64,000 nucleotides of DNA, from positions 62,001-126,000 of the forward strand of contig CAADRB010000010.1 in NCBI GenBank assembly GCA_900708905.1, in the 5' to 3' direction. Under the pieces are notes generated by a model. The model saw only the letters and a program-made list of their open reading frames with translations, had not been told where the DNA came from and ran no database searches. This DNA comes from Hymenolepis diminuta (taxonomy: Eukaryota > Platyhelminthes > Cestoda > Cyclophyllidea > Hymenolepididae). This document shows, piece after piece, positions 25,116 through 39,122 of this stretch. A program made the translations under genes and the position numbers. The first letter of the stretch is position 1; the number at the start of each line of letters is the position of its first letter.

Positions 25116-28100
25116 GCGAATGGCCATTCCCTGAATTGTGATTTGAAAACTGTGACTGCCCGTTGTTAATGGTATCTCCAGTAGTTACCTATTACTCCAA
25201 TAAGATCACTAAAGGCCCATCTCACTTACTAGAGATTTGGGTAATTTTTTATTGAATCGATATTGCCTTTGATAAACCTTATTGTGTGATGAATGTGTGA
25301 AAAGGAATATTCATTAAATTCACACTTTGATCCATGAAATTCTGAATGAGGTTATATCCACAATTTTCAGTATGAGAATGCTGGTTTGTTTAATTCAGTG
25401 GTTGATCTTATCGCGGTTAGATATTAGTGATATCAGTATTTCAAACAAACAGAAGTCTAGTTCTTTTGGATTCCATCTAAATAAACGTATCCAGCATTTT
25501 TCCTGTCATCTTATTTTGTGTGGTTCTGAAAAATGAACCATCCACATCTTGTCTTGTGGTCAGTGGTGATAGTTTAACACCATATTTAAAAATACTTATC
25601 AAATTTCTTTATATGTACTCTTTTGTTCTGGTTACTTATTGTGATATTTTTCAACGTGTATATTATCTGTTATCGGGAAACGCTTATTGATCCGGTTTAT
25701 TGTCTATTCACAGAGTTGCGTGCATGATTCATCTCATGGCTTTTTGGAACTTTGTTATTTTTCTTCGTTATTCAACACCTTAGCTGTAATTTCTATCTCC
25801 CTACAGAAAAATAATCTCATCTTGATGGTGATAAGATTGCTGTCCTTCTCTATTCCTTTCTAATGAAACATTATATCACTAACGCCGTCTCACTCCTATA
25901 TCGTTGTAGTCGAGCTAGTGTGTCTAGAAAGGTGAAAGCCTTGCTAAATTTTTCTTCCTTACATTAGCATTTATTAATCTGGATCCACCCACACACCTAC
26001 CCCTCTTATTCGGACTAGATAGGGAACTTTCTGAGATGAGATAAGAATAAAGAGTACGGTTTGTAAATTAATTAAATGCAATTTTCTACCGATTATATAT
26101 CAAAACTAGGAGGGAACAATGTTAGGTAAGGTTTTGAATTTTATTATTACTATTTTTCATATAAAAGTTAAACGTGACGTAATCGCGCTTAATGTATTCT
26201 TCCATCAACGTAACTGAGAGTTGAGTTTTATTGTGATGCTGATCCACGATCCATCAAAACTGAAAAAGCATGCATGACCATATGTGCGCATTTGTTACCA
26301 TTGACTTCAGTAATATGAAATTGAATATAAAAGTACACTAAATATTAGCGCTTTACTTTTATCTTACCACAAAATGCACGGGCAATTGGTAACATGAAAT
26401 AATGTTAAATTATACATAAATTTATTTGATATTAAAAATTTTATAATGAAATATAAGTATTTTATTCTTTAGTTGAAGAACTTAGGAACATTTGTTTCGT
26501 CTATTAAAAAGCGATTTAATACAACAAGTTCAGTGGAGCTTATTTATACCTGCTATATCAAAGAAATAAAAACTGCCTCTGAAACTCTGTAGGTGAGGTA
26601 AACACCACCAGTCAATCTTTCATAGTTGGACAACTCGGTGTACGCATTCCTTTGCGATCAGATGCATTTTGACTGGATCGAGAAAAGCGATATTACTAAA
26701 ATGGAAATGAATAAAAACTTTTAATCTTAAAAAATATTCAACCGAACGCTCCACTTCATTCCAATGATTGAGTTTTTTATGAATAAAAGAAGTGCTTTGT
26801 TACTTCGCCTTGTCTTCTATATTTGTTTACTTTGCCATAAAACTAGAAATATTTTGAAATCAAATCTCTGCGTTTTGCATCACACATTTGGAATAGTTAA
26901 GACTGGTCATGTTGGTTCTGTTGTATTTTGGATGTGCCGATCTACAATGCGTAGCTTCGTTGCTGAAGTACTTTAAAGTACCATGTTGAATTATTTCCTA
27001 CCATAAAAAGCATTTATTAATTTCCTTATTACTTGCATATATATTGTTACAATTCTGTAGTTAAGAGCGTCATTTAATATTGATCCGGGAATTAATATTA
27101 CATGCATTTTACCTCAGGTCACTTTTATTTAAACCTAAGATGTTTCGAGGAAGCAAAGCTGGCTTAATGATCCTATTCGCTTTTATAAAGTAATTATACT
27201 TAGTTAATTCCATTTTTATTAATTTTCAATTTTGATGATGAGGTATATTTCAAATACTAAGTCTTTCGAAGTTTACCATTGGACAACATTCTGAATAATT
27301 GCGAATCATCGCATTATTACTGAAATTATGGAGGGAGAAATTAAAATAATTGTTTGATCACTTAACTCTATATAATTACTATTTTTCAGAGTAAAAATAA
27401 TAAAATGTTCAACAATCAGACAAATAAATTTCCTTAAACATAGCATGAGACCTTCGACGTGTATCAAAGGGTGTAAAGTCCTGCTGCAAAAATGCAAGCC
27501 CCGGATTTCATTTTATGATTATGAATCGCAGTCTGAATTTTTGATCAAAAAAATTTTCCTGCAAAAGCAGAATCGTGAATGAAAGAACAGCTGGTGCAGT
27601 GATTTTGCTCTATTAATTTTGAAATTCAGTTTCCCTTCAGAGAGTTTAGGCTCGCTTTCAACGCATTAGGTACTCGCAAATGGCAACAACCAAATGAGAT
27701 TGCACTTGAACCCACAAATTTAAAAGTTAATTATTATATTTCGTTGGCGTTTCCAATGTGGTAATAGCAATGTGATTTGTTGTCTTAACAGTGTATTAAT
27801 GTGATTTATACTTAGTTAAACGAAATATTATTGTTAAGTCGAAAATTACTTTTGAAAGACAATCTGGAAATAACAGAAAAGCATGAGTAACATGAAAATT
27901 TTGTAAAAACTGACAGCATTCATTTCATTTCCAGTCCTTAAAATGATTTTATGTAAAAATTACTATTAATTGGAATTTTGAATTCTACAAAAGAAACTAC
28001 CCAGTTTTGAAATATCTGGAAATTCATTTTTTCAGATGTAAATGGTGACAAGTACTTGATATGAAGATGGATAAGTCAGGGTTAAAATGTATGTGTTTAT

Positions 28101-31100
28101 ATTTGGCTTAACAAATTGAAATAATGTTTGAAAAATGAATCATTTTTGATAAAAAATAATAGATTCATTTATTTACTGGTTCCGTAGAGAAGACGAAATA
28201 ACAAAAGGGAAAACTTTACTCTTTATAATAAAACAAGTTTAAATTTCAAATGATTAAATATTTCATGCCGGCATGATCTTGAAGCCGATATAAACAAATA
28301 GTGACATAAAATTTACTCTCTAATAAAATCCGTTTAAAATGTGCTGTGTAGACAAAGCCAATTTATTAGAGTATTGAAGATTTTTAAAAAATTTTTTTCT
28401 CTTTGTTCATTTGTCTCAAAAATTGTTGTCTTTTTTTAAAATTATAACCACTTTTTTAACTAACCAGATTTACAAATTATAGCCTGTTCACTTGAAGAAA
28501 ATAAATACTTTTTCTACAAAAATTTTGAAAATCTTAACGTACCAGAACGACATTCTCTGTTATTGACGAATTACAGGGCCTATTTGAGGTTATACATGTT
28601 CGGTCATTTCTAACCGAAGCTCACAGCAAAATTGATAAGACCCCCAAAATTTCAAAAATTAAATTACTTTCCTTCTTCCAATCTGTTGAAAAAATTTTCT
28701 GCGCTCCCAAAATTTTTTTAAGAAATTTCCTTAATTCCGTCAAATTTCAGGTCCGTATTTACAACGAATGGTTTTGGTGCAAAAAATCAAACATAAATAA
28801 GCCGTTTTTATTTCAAAACATATAACAAAATTTTGATTTGGTTCAGTTTAAAATTTCTATTGCTTTTAATTTTTTTGTCGTCGACAAAAAGCGCCCTAGA
28901 ATCTAAAATGCAATATATTTCAGTTGTAATCAATTCGGCCGGAAACCATGGAAAGTTGGGGCGTCTATTGATTTCTCTCCATTTGAAAAGCAAAATTTGA
29001 GAACCATCATATTCAGCTCTTCTATGCTGAAAATCTGGTATTTAAGTACTTTAGTTAATATAAATTGGTGTTTGATTCAGAAGATATACCAAATATACTC
29101 TTATTTGGAAGGAGCAATTTCATGGAGCAAACATGCTGAACTATTCGAAATGCTTGAAATTTTTGGGTTCTCAAGGGGTTTCAATGCTCTCATTTATCTG
29201 TTTTCATATCAGTCATAACGCAATGCCTGCTCATATACTGTTACCCACATACATTCAAATATAAAGTTGTTGTAACTAAGCTCAAAATAACCTTAAAAAT
29301 CTGAGTTGAGCCAAATCCTTTATTTACTTGAAAGTAACGTCATTATAAAGGGACGATAAATGGTTTCAAAGCTCACTTTTGGTGGAAGAATGCATCTGGG
29401 CGCTAATGGTTTACGTGAAATACGTAAAATTAAAAAGAGTTCAAAATTATCACGTCCGCCTCTTTTATTATACTGTCATATCTATTTTCCGACATTAAAC
29501 AATTCACACTTTTATTCTCTCCTCACGCGCTGACATTGGTCTCCAAGGCAAAATCAATGATATTAAAATATATATTCTTGTTTTTAATTACAATGTTTAA
29601 ATGCTGTATTTAACAACTGGGGGAATGGTAGAAGATTTAACGTACCAACACGAAAGAGAAATAAGAGGCGTAAAAGATCTAATTTTTTGTTGAAAATGGA
29701 GGATTCATGCATAGGAGCCAATTAACCAAAAAGATCGCGATTATAACATAATGATCAACGCAGCTATCACTTTCAAATCAAAAGTGCGAATTTGAATGGT
29801 AATCTTTCATTCGCAGATTATTACCTTAAAGCGAGTGATCTGTTTTTATTCAACGCACCACTAATTTTCATAATTGTTGAACGGGTTCTATATTTTTTCG
29901 ATATTTAATAGTTATATTGTTAAATAATCTTTAAAATGCACAAATTCCGAAAATAATCTCATTATATTATGCAATTATACTACACAATTTATACTTTATA
30001 ATTAAGTAATTAATACTAAATACTAAAATTGCTATGATAAGAAAAGTAATTACTCGTATTTATTTATATTTGGAGGGATTTCCAAAATCTACTGAAACAA
30101 ATACAATCAAACAAAATTTGGGATTCTGCTAAATTCAAATTTATCGAGAACTCGGAGCCAAATGATTTACGGTTGAACGCCCCTCTCTGACAACTGAACC
30201 ATGTCAATAAATTTCATTTCCCCAAAAGGTGCCGACATTAATTCTAAAACGAATTTTCAAAGGGATTCAAAAGGAAATCAAAAATTCATTTTAATTTAAT
30301 GTAATGAAATCTTTCTGTAATGTAATATCAAATATTAGATGAGTTTTTTTCAACTATGCTAAAGAACAGGCTAAACTACTCTGTACTTGAAAAATTTGTA
30401 TATCACAAAATGAAATGATTTCAGCCCTTTTAGTCTCAGTTAAATTCCACGAAACATAAACTCACAAACTTTAAGTATTAGATAAAATGAAATTTACCGC
30501 CACAATTATTTAGGATAAATAGAGCCATTTTTATCACATGGCCACTTAAAACAAGAAAATTGCGTGGATTTTGGTTAAAAATACTATTTTTATTCACCTT
30601 TCACACGATTTTTGCTTGCAATATAAAATTTTATTCAAAAAATGATCTTCTCCTATCTGGATTTTTATAAATCCTTGAACCTAGATGCTACATTTTCTTT
30701 CAAGTTCTCGACTCCGAACATATCTTTTATGAAGTTAATGTGAAAGTTGTCCCCTTTAATTTAAGAATAGTAAATCATATCATTATAGAAACGTAGATAT
30801 TAGGTTGCAGTAATTATAACTCAAGGAGCTTCTTAATATAAATGTGCGTATTTCCATAAAAAAGGCATAAAATTTTCAGTTGCGTTTAAAAATAAATATC
30901 CTCTTGATAGTGATATCAGCTGGGTTTCGAAAACTTAAAACATTTGCACAAAACATTTATCGTACAAAATTTAAATTCTCTTTAGTAAACAATAATATAT
31001 ATATTCAACATCTAAAATTTCTTGAGAAAAGAATGTCAAGAATTTCCGGTTTACCGATGCGTAATTGTGGTATCGTAAGATATGTGGGCGCCATGGTTGC

Positions 31101-31740
31101 ATAATCCCAATGTTCCGCAAAACATTTCCAACTCTGGAGGTTTAGTATTTGTACATGTGTATATTATTCAAATTTTGACATTTCTGTTCGTCCTTTTCGC
31201 CAATTAACGCGTATATTGTGTTTTGTGCAGCCACTTTTAATCTATTTTCCTGGTTTCAAAAAATAATTTCCTGATCTTCAATTCCTCAAAGGCATTAAAG
31301 AGAAGGAACAGGAAGACAATTAAAGGGAATATTTATGGAGCAGTATGAAATCAAAATTTGAAATTCAGGAAATTGAAAAAGCCTCACTTGGTCGGAATTG
31401 TATCATCACCTTTTGTGAAGATTGAAAAGTTTAATGCAACATGATGTGGCTATTTGTGAGCCGAAAATTTAATTTATGAACCTCAACTTCTTAATGGCGA
31501 TGTTTAGCATTAATTTCAAGAAAGTTATCATTTTCGGAAAAAATTTATATGCAATTTACACTCGCAATTAACAGTTATCAAATTAACTGGTTAATGTTTC
31601 TCCACCCCTGCAGATTTTAATCCTCAGTAAAATCATTTATTGAAAATATCTCATTTCTTTATTATGGAATGTTCTTATATTTTATTTTCGAGTCTATTTA
31701 TGTTGATTCAGATTTTAACTTTATTACACTCGATTTAATT
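25116..31740. other. Intergenic AT-rich DNA, no supported gene
   Basis: Only short open frames without recognisable content are present on either strand. I saw no RNA gene and no inverted-repeat-bounded element. Confidence 0.45.
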
Positions 31741-31916
31741 TTTTATCAAAGAAGATGCTTAAAGTTTGGTAAAACAGAATTAAAGGTGAAAAATCCTGTG
31801 CACACAGACGTAAATAATAAATTTTTCATCTTATATGATGGAATTTTTGTAATCTGGTTTGTAGAAGATGATTCATGGTGAACTTCGAGTGATTTGATTT
31901 TAAAAGAAACACTCAC

Positions 31917-32015
31917 TCTGGATTTTTGCACTCTTACATCCAGACCGATCGCGTCTTTAAATTTCTCCAGTTGTTTATTTCCTTCCAAGAAAAATATAAT
32001 CTCACCATCATCTCA
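31917..32015 (-). other. Candidate isolated exon with a strong splice donor
   Basis: The minus-strand frame is open from about 32015 to the donor and ends in AGA|GTGAGT (exon end 31917). It contains LEGNKQLEKFKDAIGLDV followed by RVQKSR. The sequence is hydrophilic and helix-forming and reminded me weakly of the segment leading into the C-terminal domain of the kinetochore protein Spc25. That resemblance is too thin to name it. No convincing upstream acceptor or downstream exon was found, although an AG-preceded frame at about 31,800 leads to a stop next to an AATAAA. It could be chance. Confidence 0.2.
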
Positions 32016-32739
32016 TCCACAGACAAACTCCAAAATAATTAACCAAATTGTTTCCCTATATCTCGTTTACTACCATAGTTTTGAGCACATTCACAATTCC
32101 GACTTCCTTTCATCTTGTTCGGTGTTGAAAATTATAAAAAGCCAGAATACCAGATCTTGTTCTCAAAGTCCTGGACCTATGATTCGCTAAAGGATCATTT
32201 TTGATGAAAGTAATATTTTCAATATCATTTAGGCTCAGAATACAGTCAGAAGCGCAGATTATTTAGTTCAAAAGCCGCGAACAACGATCAATTTCTCAAG
32301 AAGTAAAAATACACTTACAAATAGATTTTAAGAAAAATTTAACAAATCGTATTTCGCGGTGTTACACAATCTAATTAATTATGTATAAAACTGACAAAGA
32401 TAGGTCTTAGTAAAATATTTTAAAGGCAAACAGATTCTCTTCTTGTATCAAATATTTCTTCATTAATCTTCTAGATATGCTCTTAAAACCAACTCAGCTT
32501 GATCCTAAAAGCGGTTTCTCTAAGTTTTCTGGTCGAAATTTTTAATTGTATGTAAAAGGGAAACTCATGCGGCTTTATGTCTAACCCCGTTATTTACATA
32601 AGTATTATCTGGTACTTTGTGGAATAAAATCTATGATTATTATTATTATTTTCATTATTCATTTTTATTGTAACACTACTCATCGCTTTAGTTAATTAAC
32701 TAACCAACATTGCTATACTTATAAATTAAAACTGCTCAA

Positions 32740-33063
32740 AGGGATCTCACGCGCGATAGAATATTCTGGAAAGTGCGGTTATGATACCGACACGAATGGG
32801 GCAGGTGCGGGTGTGAGCGCAGAAGGCTCCCATCCAATGAGCTTAGTGTTAATTGTACTCACAATTATTCACTTGCTGGAAACTCTTTCTAGTCCACAGC
32901 TCCTGCTTTCTCACTACTTTGGACGTAGCCTAGCTAATTTTGGAGACAATTTATATTAGGGCACTCTGCTAGTGCCTTGTTGTACTTGTCTGCAGCTAGT
33001 TGGACTTCTAAGTGGATTAATAAGATTTATTCAAGAGCTTATTTGTGCTATATCCGCCTTACA
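32740..33063 (+). repeat. LTR-like repeat, copy C
   Basis: The block order matches copies A, B, D and E in the opposite orientation to A and B. It includes a CCAAT motif near 32,835 (CATCCAATGAGC), then CTTTGGACGTAGCCTAGCTAA and GACTTCTAAGTGGATTAATAAG. It finishes at TATCCGCCTTACA. The TACA end at about 33063 matches the end of copy D. Confidence 0.65.
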
Positions 33064-34429
33064 CTCATGTAATTGAAGGTCATTTTAAAATATCTTTTTG
33101 GAGAATATTATTTATTCTCTCTAATTGTTCCATTTTTCAAAACGGCCCAATTCAATTCCATTAAAAATTAAAAAGCAGAGTGGCTAATTAATTAAAACCG
33201 ACTACCATTGTTTATTTCTTAATCAGCTTAATGGCTTTAAAAGCATTTTCTACCAACGCAAGCAACTTACCACAAATTGTTCGTCGTCAGACTGCACCCT
33301 AACTGAAGTGATAGATGAGAAAATGACATGCAGTTGGAATCCTATTTCTCAAAGTTAATAAAATTACTTTCTCTAAAATTAAGAAATAATATAACAGAAG
33401 TAATTGATGACTGATTTATGTCTAAACTATGAAAATAAATTTTGTGACATTAACTTGTGTACACGAATATATAGAAAGAGCGGGGTTTATTGAGTGTATT
33501 TTGTCATTAAGCAATATTCTTAATTAATGAATATTCCAGTTTATTTAAAGTAAATCAATAAGAGTGACCCACTATAATTATTCTCAACTAGGTGATACTT
33601 TGAGTTTACAATCCATTATTTTGTAAATAAATGAGACTTATGTGAGTGAGTAGTAGTAGTAACCACTACCCGAACGCTCTTAGCTTAAACTTTTCGCGTC
33701 GGATGTAAAAAGGAGACTGACCAGCCACTTTTCTTGTTTTTTGGGCTGCTGGATGAGAACTTTCATATAATCATTTCGAATTCAGGGCTGGTCAACAAAT
33801 AAAGGAAAACATTAAATGCACATGCTGTAGCTATTCTACAGTTGGATGATTATTTAGAAGCAGTGTGCGGATACGGAACCTTAAAATCAATCTTAACGTG
33901 TAATAATCTATGATCCAAATCCGAGATAAAGAATTAGTCAGTAAGACATCCAGCCTCCAATCTTCCGATGATTGATGTATTATAATTTGTATTTCTTGCT
34001 CGGAAAAAACATATGTAAAAAAATATTTTTCACGCGATATACATATAACTATTTTGCTTTGTTTTTTGGGTCGGAAAATCTATTATCTCAAGCATTAATT
34101 TCCCGTGTGAGAATTAAATTTGTTAGTACTCCGTTATAAAGTAAGTGATCCGATACGCGTCCTACTTAATTAAATTAAGTAAAAATGTTCTAGAAAGATT
34201 GAAAACTGCGTTTGCACCCACGTCTTGAATAAGGGAAAAGCACTTTTTCAGTTATAGAGGCCATTGAACTTCCATCTTTAAAAAATGTATGAGGCACGCT
34301 CTTACTCAATTAGGTATTTTAAAGAAAATATTACTTTTAATATTGTCCACTTATGTCATAATGAAACGCAATTATTTTATACAATTCTTCAAATATTGAT
34401 GATTCCATGTTCACATAAGTATAGGACCA
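33064..34429 (+). other. Possible internal region between LTR-like copies C and D
   Basis: This is about 1.37 kb between two same-orientation copies. I see no retroviral-type protein motif, so any element would be a non-autonomous (TRIM- or LARD-like) one, or the two copies are independent insertions. The sequence is mostly AT-rich. Confidence 0.3.
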
Positions 34430-34809
34430 TTAGGTAGAGTGCTGTGGAGTGCGCGTGCAGAGGCCTCCTCAGCCAATCAGCAATTAATATCTCTGCAGCT
34501 TAGTGCTGTTTGTATATAGGGACCAAGCTCGTGGACAGAATTTCATAAGCAGCTCTGTTTACTTAAAAATTCGTAATATTTCATCTCATACGGAGCTCTG
34601 TTCACATAATAAAATTTTTACTATCTCACCATTTACGGATCAATAAACCCTCTCTTCTCGGCACCCTTCTTGTTCTTGCTACTTTGGGAGCAGCCTAGCC
34701 AATTTCTGGAGCAAATTTATAATAGAGGACTCTGCTAGACGTTATCCGCACTGCTAAGGTGGATTATCTAGCTGTAGCAAAAGGGCTTATTGGTGTAGCA
34801 TCCGCTACA
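34430..34809 (+). repeat. LTR-like repeat, copy D (most complete)
   Basis: It shows LTR-like signal order: CCAAT at 34473-34477, TATATA at 34513-34518, AATAAA at 34642-34647, and an end in CCGCTACA at 34809. The TGCAGAGGCCTCCTCAGCC block is shared with copy E. The CTTTGGGAGCAGCCTAGCCA block and the TAGCAAAAGGGCTTATTGGT tail are shared in diverged form with copies A, C and E. This order of promoter box, TATA, poly(A) signal and terminal CA is what U3-R-U5 would give. Confidence 0.7.
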
Positions 34810-37800
34810 GTACCTAGTTGAGAATGAATAATTTTTTGGTGGAGAAGATAGAATTATAAGAAGCCAGAAAGGTTTCTTTCAGACTCGAAAAATGATCAGT
34901 GACCGCTCATCTATTTGACATCCGGAGTTCATTATGTATAAATATTTTACTTTTACAGTAGATTATGTCAAAAAGGCTAAATTTCTAAGAACGAAGGTTT
35001 GTATTGATAAATGCTTCAGTTGTGTTTGCCATCGGTGCATGATATGTAACCTTTTTGTCAGTTAAATATCTGTGGCACTAAAATACAAAAAAGACATTTA
35101 ACAAAGGCAATCGTCCCTGAGCGTATACATTGAAAAAAATAAGAAATTTAAGAAATTTTTGGTTGTTTATAGTGTTTCTCTCTCAGTAAAAATCTCCATA
35201 ATCTCCTATTTTATTTCATTTTTAGGGCTCAAGTTACCAAATGTCAGAACTTTGGAAATATGATAATAATGATATTATTAAACAATAAATTCGATTTACA
35301 TATTCGGCATAAAATTTAATGAAATGAAATAGGGAAATATAAGATTTCCTATAACCTATCATATTATATTAGCATCACTTTTAAAATTGTCATAAATTTA
35401 AGGATTTTTAATTTTTACAATATCTTAATTTCTTCCACATTGTCAAGTGGTCATTATTTGAAATACTTATTTATTTGTCTCTTTCACAATTTTCAAACAA
35501 TAATGGAATTGATTAAATATATAGACAGATTGAAATGCATTCAAGTTAAATATTAATAACAAATCAATTAAAAGTGGGTTATTTATCTATCCATGAAAAC
35601 TTTCATATAGGCTACTTTTAATTTTCGAACTTTTAGTAACTATATACTATAGCGGATATCGTTTTCCGTAGCATTTTTACTCAATATTTATTGATTTTCC
35701 GTTTTTTAGCCCAATGTTAATTAGCTCCATTATTTTGTAATTTAAAACAATAAATGGAAGAAATTTAATACTTTCGCATTAAAAAAATACTTGTTAACTA
35801 AGGTCTTTTAAGTCGATAATTGTTGACAAGATAAAAATAAACATTCCAGCCAGAAAATTTAATGAAATTTTATTTATTCCTTTATTACCGAATTCGCGTA
35901 GAGTTTATATTTCTGAAATAATACTATAATTCATTGAGATTCATTAATACGTAATGAATTTGCCACAGTTACAAACTTTGGAAACCTATCTTCAATTCCG
36001 AAGATTCATCTAATTTCTCAATGCATTTTAGCTACAATTTATTTCATATAAAATAAGAAAAGTACTGAGGTACAAATTGGTGCAAAGAAGTTATATTATT
36101 CATAAAATCAAATCGAATAAAGCAATAGAAATTGTTAAATGAAGTCAAATTGCTAATGATGTTATATTCATCCCTGTTGCTAAATGAAAGAAGCCGGTTC
36201 TAAACAATAAAAAAGCAACTTTTGTTCTAAATAATAGGTAGATACGCTTGAGTTAATATGTCCTTCGAAGTTCCGCTAACTTTAAATTTTTTGGTCACTT
36301 CATCTCTGTCGTGTTAAGACTGTAAACTACGGAATATCATGTATGATCATTAAGCCATCTTAATTATTGGAAAAAACTGATTTGAATTAACAAGACCGAT
36401 CATTCTGATTAGAAACTGATCAATAAAAGCTGGACGTCATATACCAGCATCTAGGGGAAAAATCCTAAAATTCGAATTTTGGAAAGTGAACTTCCCACTT
36501 AATAAATACTCTACTACCCGAATTCAATATTCAAATGAAATAAGATCCGTTGAAAACTTGGCGTTGTTTTCAACATCTTTCTGGTCCCTTTCTGTTAACT
36601 GATTCCAGATGCCTCCCACAACTGAAAATGTTACAAATTTTGTATCTCGCTGTGGTTAAAAATAGGTCGATACACTAATAATTATTACGGTATTGTGGGT
36701 GAAATTAGGAAAACTTTATTAATTAAGTATCTTAATAAAATATTTACTTCCAAGCGGAATTAAAGAAGGATAAAGTAATATTATACGAAAAATGATCCAC
36801 TAATCAACATAATTTCGTGACCAACTGGAATTTGTTAGGGGAAGCCTACTTTTAAAATATTAGATTGTGGGGTTGATCATTGCCGTGCCGATGTGTCGCA
36901 TTCTCGTGATAATAAGCTTGACATTGTTGTTACAAAAAAATGTTAAATTTTTGTTTTACTTTTGCTTTTAACTGGTTAACAATGCCAATATACGTGATCA
37001 TTAAACAGCTATAAATAACTCACATAATATGATAGAATTCATGCATAAATCGAGCGTTGCAAAGAAGTTTTCAGTCGTTGATATTCTAGAATGTGAAATG
37101 AATAAAAGTCATTTTAGAGCTGAAAAAGCTACTCAAATTTTTTCTTAAAAGGACGATTTTCCAACCTCAATCTTAATACTTGCCTTCAAAATTTTAATTT
37201 CCGGTGGTCTCTAATTGTAGATTCATGAAATTGTCGCAAGCGTTAAGGTGAGTTTGAGTCGAGTGCTTATTCATCTAAAGTGGAGGGAGCGGGAGGGTTC
37301 CAGGGATTGAAAACTTCCGATTATTCTCCCCCACTTCATCTTCTATAGCCTATTTGTATTTCATGCGAAGTGATGTTTAATTAACAATGCTGCACAGCCA
37401 GAAAGGAAGCTACTTTAATTGACTTCCTGTGTTGTAACTGATTAGTTGTAAAAAAAAACATATTTTAATTGAATTTTTAAAAAATCAACCACGGAAATGA
37501 AACTGTATTCTACTACAAAATGCACAGTTATTTGATCTCCTTGTGGTTAACTCGATATCTGAAAAGCAGAAAAAGATCACCACAGAATCGTCTCTGAATT
37601 GTTCTAATACACCGAATAGCATAACTTTTTTCCCATCCTCACATCTTTATTCGATTTTCTAGTTAATATAAATCAGTTCAGGTATGAAAAAACAATGGGC
37701 AATTTTTATAAGAGCATGTTTTGACCAATTCATTAACATCAAAAAGCTCCCCTTTTTAACTGTTGAGCCCAACTATTTCAAATGGTTATAATTATGCTTC

Positions 37801-38270
37801 AATTTAACGAAGGTATTATTTTCCAATGCTCATCTCGCCCATCTTGAAAAATTTACATTGCATCGTCCCTCTCCTAGATAATGTTGCTAGTGAGGTTGAT
37901 CATGGATGCCCATGATTTATGTTGACCATTTAATGCTACTACATGTACAATAACCTCTTAGATCATTTAAGAAAGTGTTTTTCAGCACTCATCTTGGGTA
38001 GAGAGAAGGCATTAAGGAGCCGCCATGGTGAAATATCATAATTCTCCCTCTTTCCTTTATTAGCTGATTATTAATAAAAAGGGAAAAAATTGCTACGGCA
38101 GACAGGGAGAAGCGAATCGCTATTAAAATTTGACAATTTTTGCTTTTGATTCTCAAGTATTGACTAAGATCAGACCTTCAGAATACTAGTTGAATAGGGC
38201 TCCCTTCAGTAAAATCTTGAGACTTGAATAGTGCGTCGTTTTAAATGGCCAAGGATTTTAAATGACATTC
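34810..38270. other. Intergenic AT-rich DNA upstream of the Emx gene
   Basis: No coding segment was recognised. The stretch is unusually long and gene-free next to a homeobox gene, which would suit distal cis-regulatory DNA. I cannot see conservation from a single sequence. Confidence 0.45.
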
Positions 38271-38278
38271 AGCAGAAT

Positions 38279-38857
38279 GGCGCCTAAACAGCTCTTACCT
38301 TTTCAGAGAACGCAATATCGAAATTATTATAGTTTCTGTCCTTTGAATTTTTTACACTCATGCAACATAATACTACTTTCTAGCTTTGAACTCATTTCCA
38401 TATTGCTACACATAAGTTGTTTCATTATAGTCAAATTTAATCCGCCAATTTGTTTGGCAGAATAAACTCGAAGGAATTAACAAGTTCCATGGCGCCACTG
38501 GCCACTCGCGTCAGCAGAGGAGCTGCGCCATTTAATTTACACGCCGAGCCGAGTGTAGTAGTAGATTGGAGTAACCCTTTCTTAATCGCGAATAGATAGT
38601 CTGTTTGCATGATCATTGTTAACAGGCGCCAATTCTATTCACTTCAGCCTCTTATCCCCCAAGTCCCAGCTTCCTCCCTTCCACCCCCTACTAGCACAAA
38701 CATGAAGGAAGGCAGAAAGTTCCCTTCACTAACAATATAGTAAGCAAGTTGGAGTGTATGAGCTGGTGGAGATTACATCTCTTAACTGCGGTTAAGGAGA
38801 GAGTGGGAAGGGACAATTCTCCTCCCCCCTTTAAATCCTCATATTGTGTCTGGCGCC
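38279..38857. promoter_or_regulatory. GC-elevated stretch with clustered GGCGCC palindromes
   Basis: GGCGCC occurs at 38279-38284, 38491-38496, 38625-38630 and 38852-38857, with a related TGCGCCA at about 38524-38530. Three of the four are followed by A, giving GGCGCCA, which overlaps E2F-type half sites. The surrounding DNA (about 38,490-38,900) is clearly GC-richer than the rest of the upstream region and contains C-rich runs near 38,660-38,695. It lies 1.1-1.7 kb upstream of the Emx start and may be an enhancer or distal promoter. Confidence 0.4.
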
Positions 38858-39097
38858 ATTTGCTTGCGTGCTCAGCTCAGAGGAACAGATAGACACGCGA
38901 ACTCATACACTGATGATCTGAGAAGACATACACTCGATGAAGATGATAATAATAATTCTCAATATGGCCAGATAAGTTAAACTGGGAGGGGTAGGGCAGG
39001 GGATATTGTGGAGACTGTGATTGCGTGTATTGTGTGTTATATCTTGAAGGATTAGAGATGTACTAAATTTGTGGTGTGTTCTGCTGTTTCTTCTCCC

Positions 39098-39122
39098 NNN
39101 NNNNNNNNNNNNNNNNNNNNNN
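39098..39122. other. Assembly gap (25 N)
   Basis: A run of 25 unknown bases lies upstream of the Emx promoter. Its true size cannot be inferred. Confidence 0.98.
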
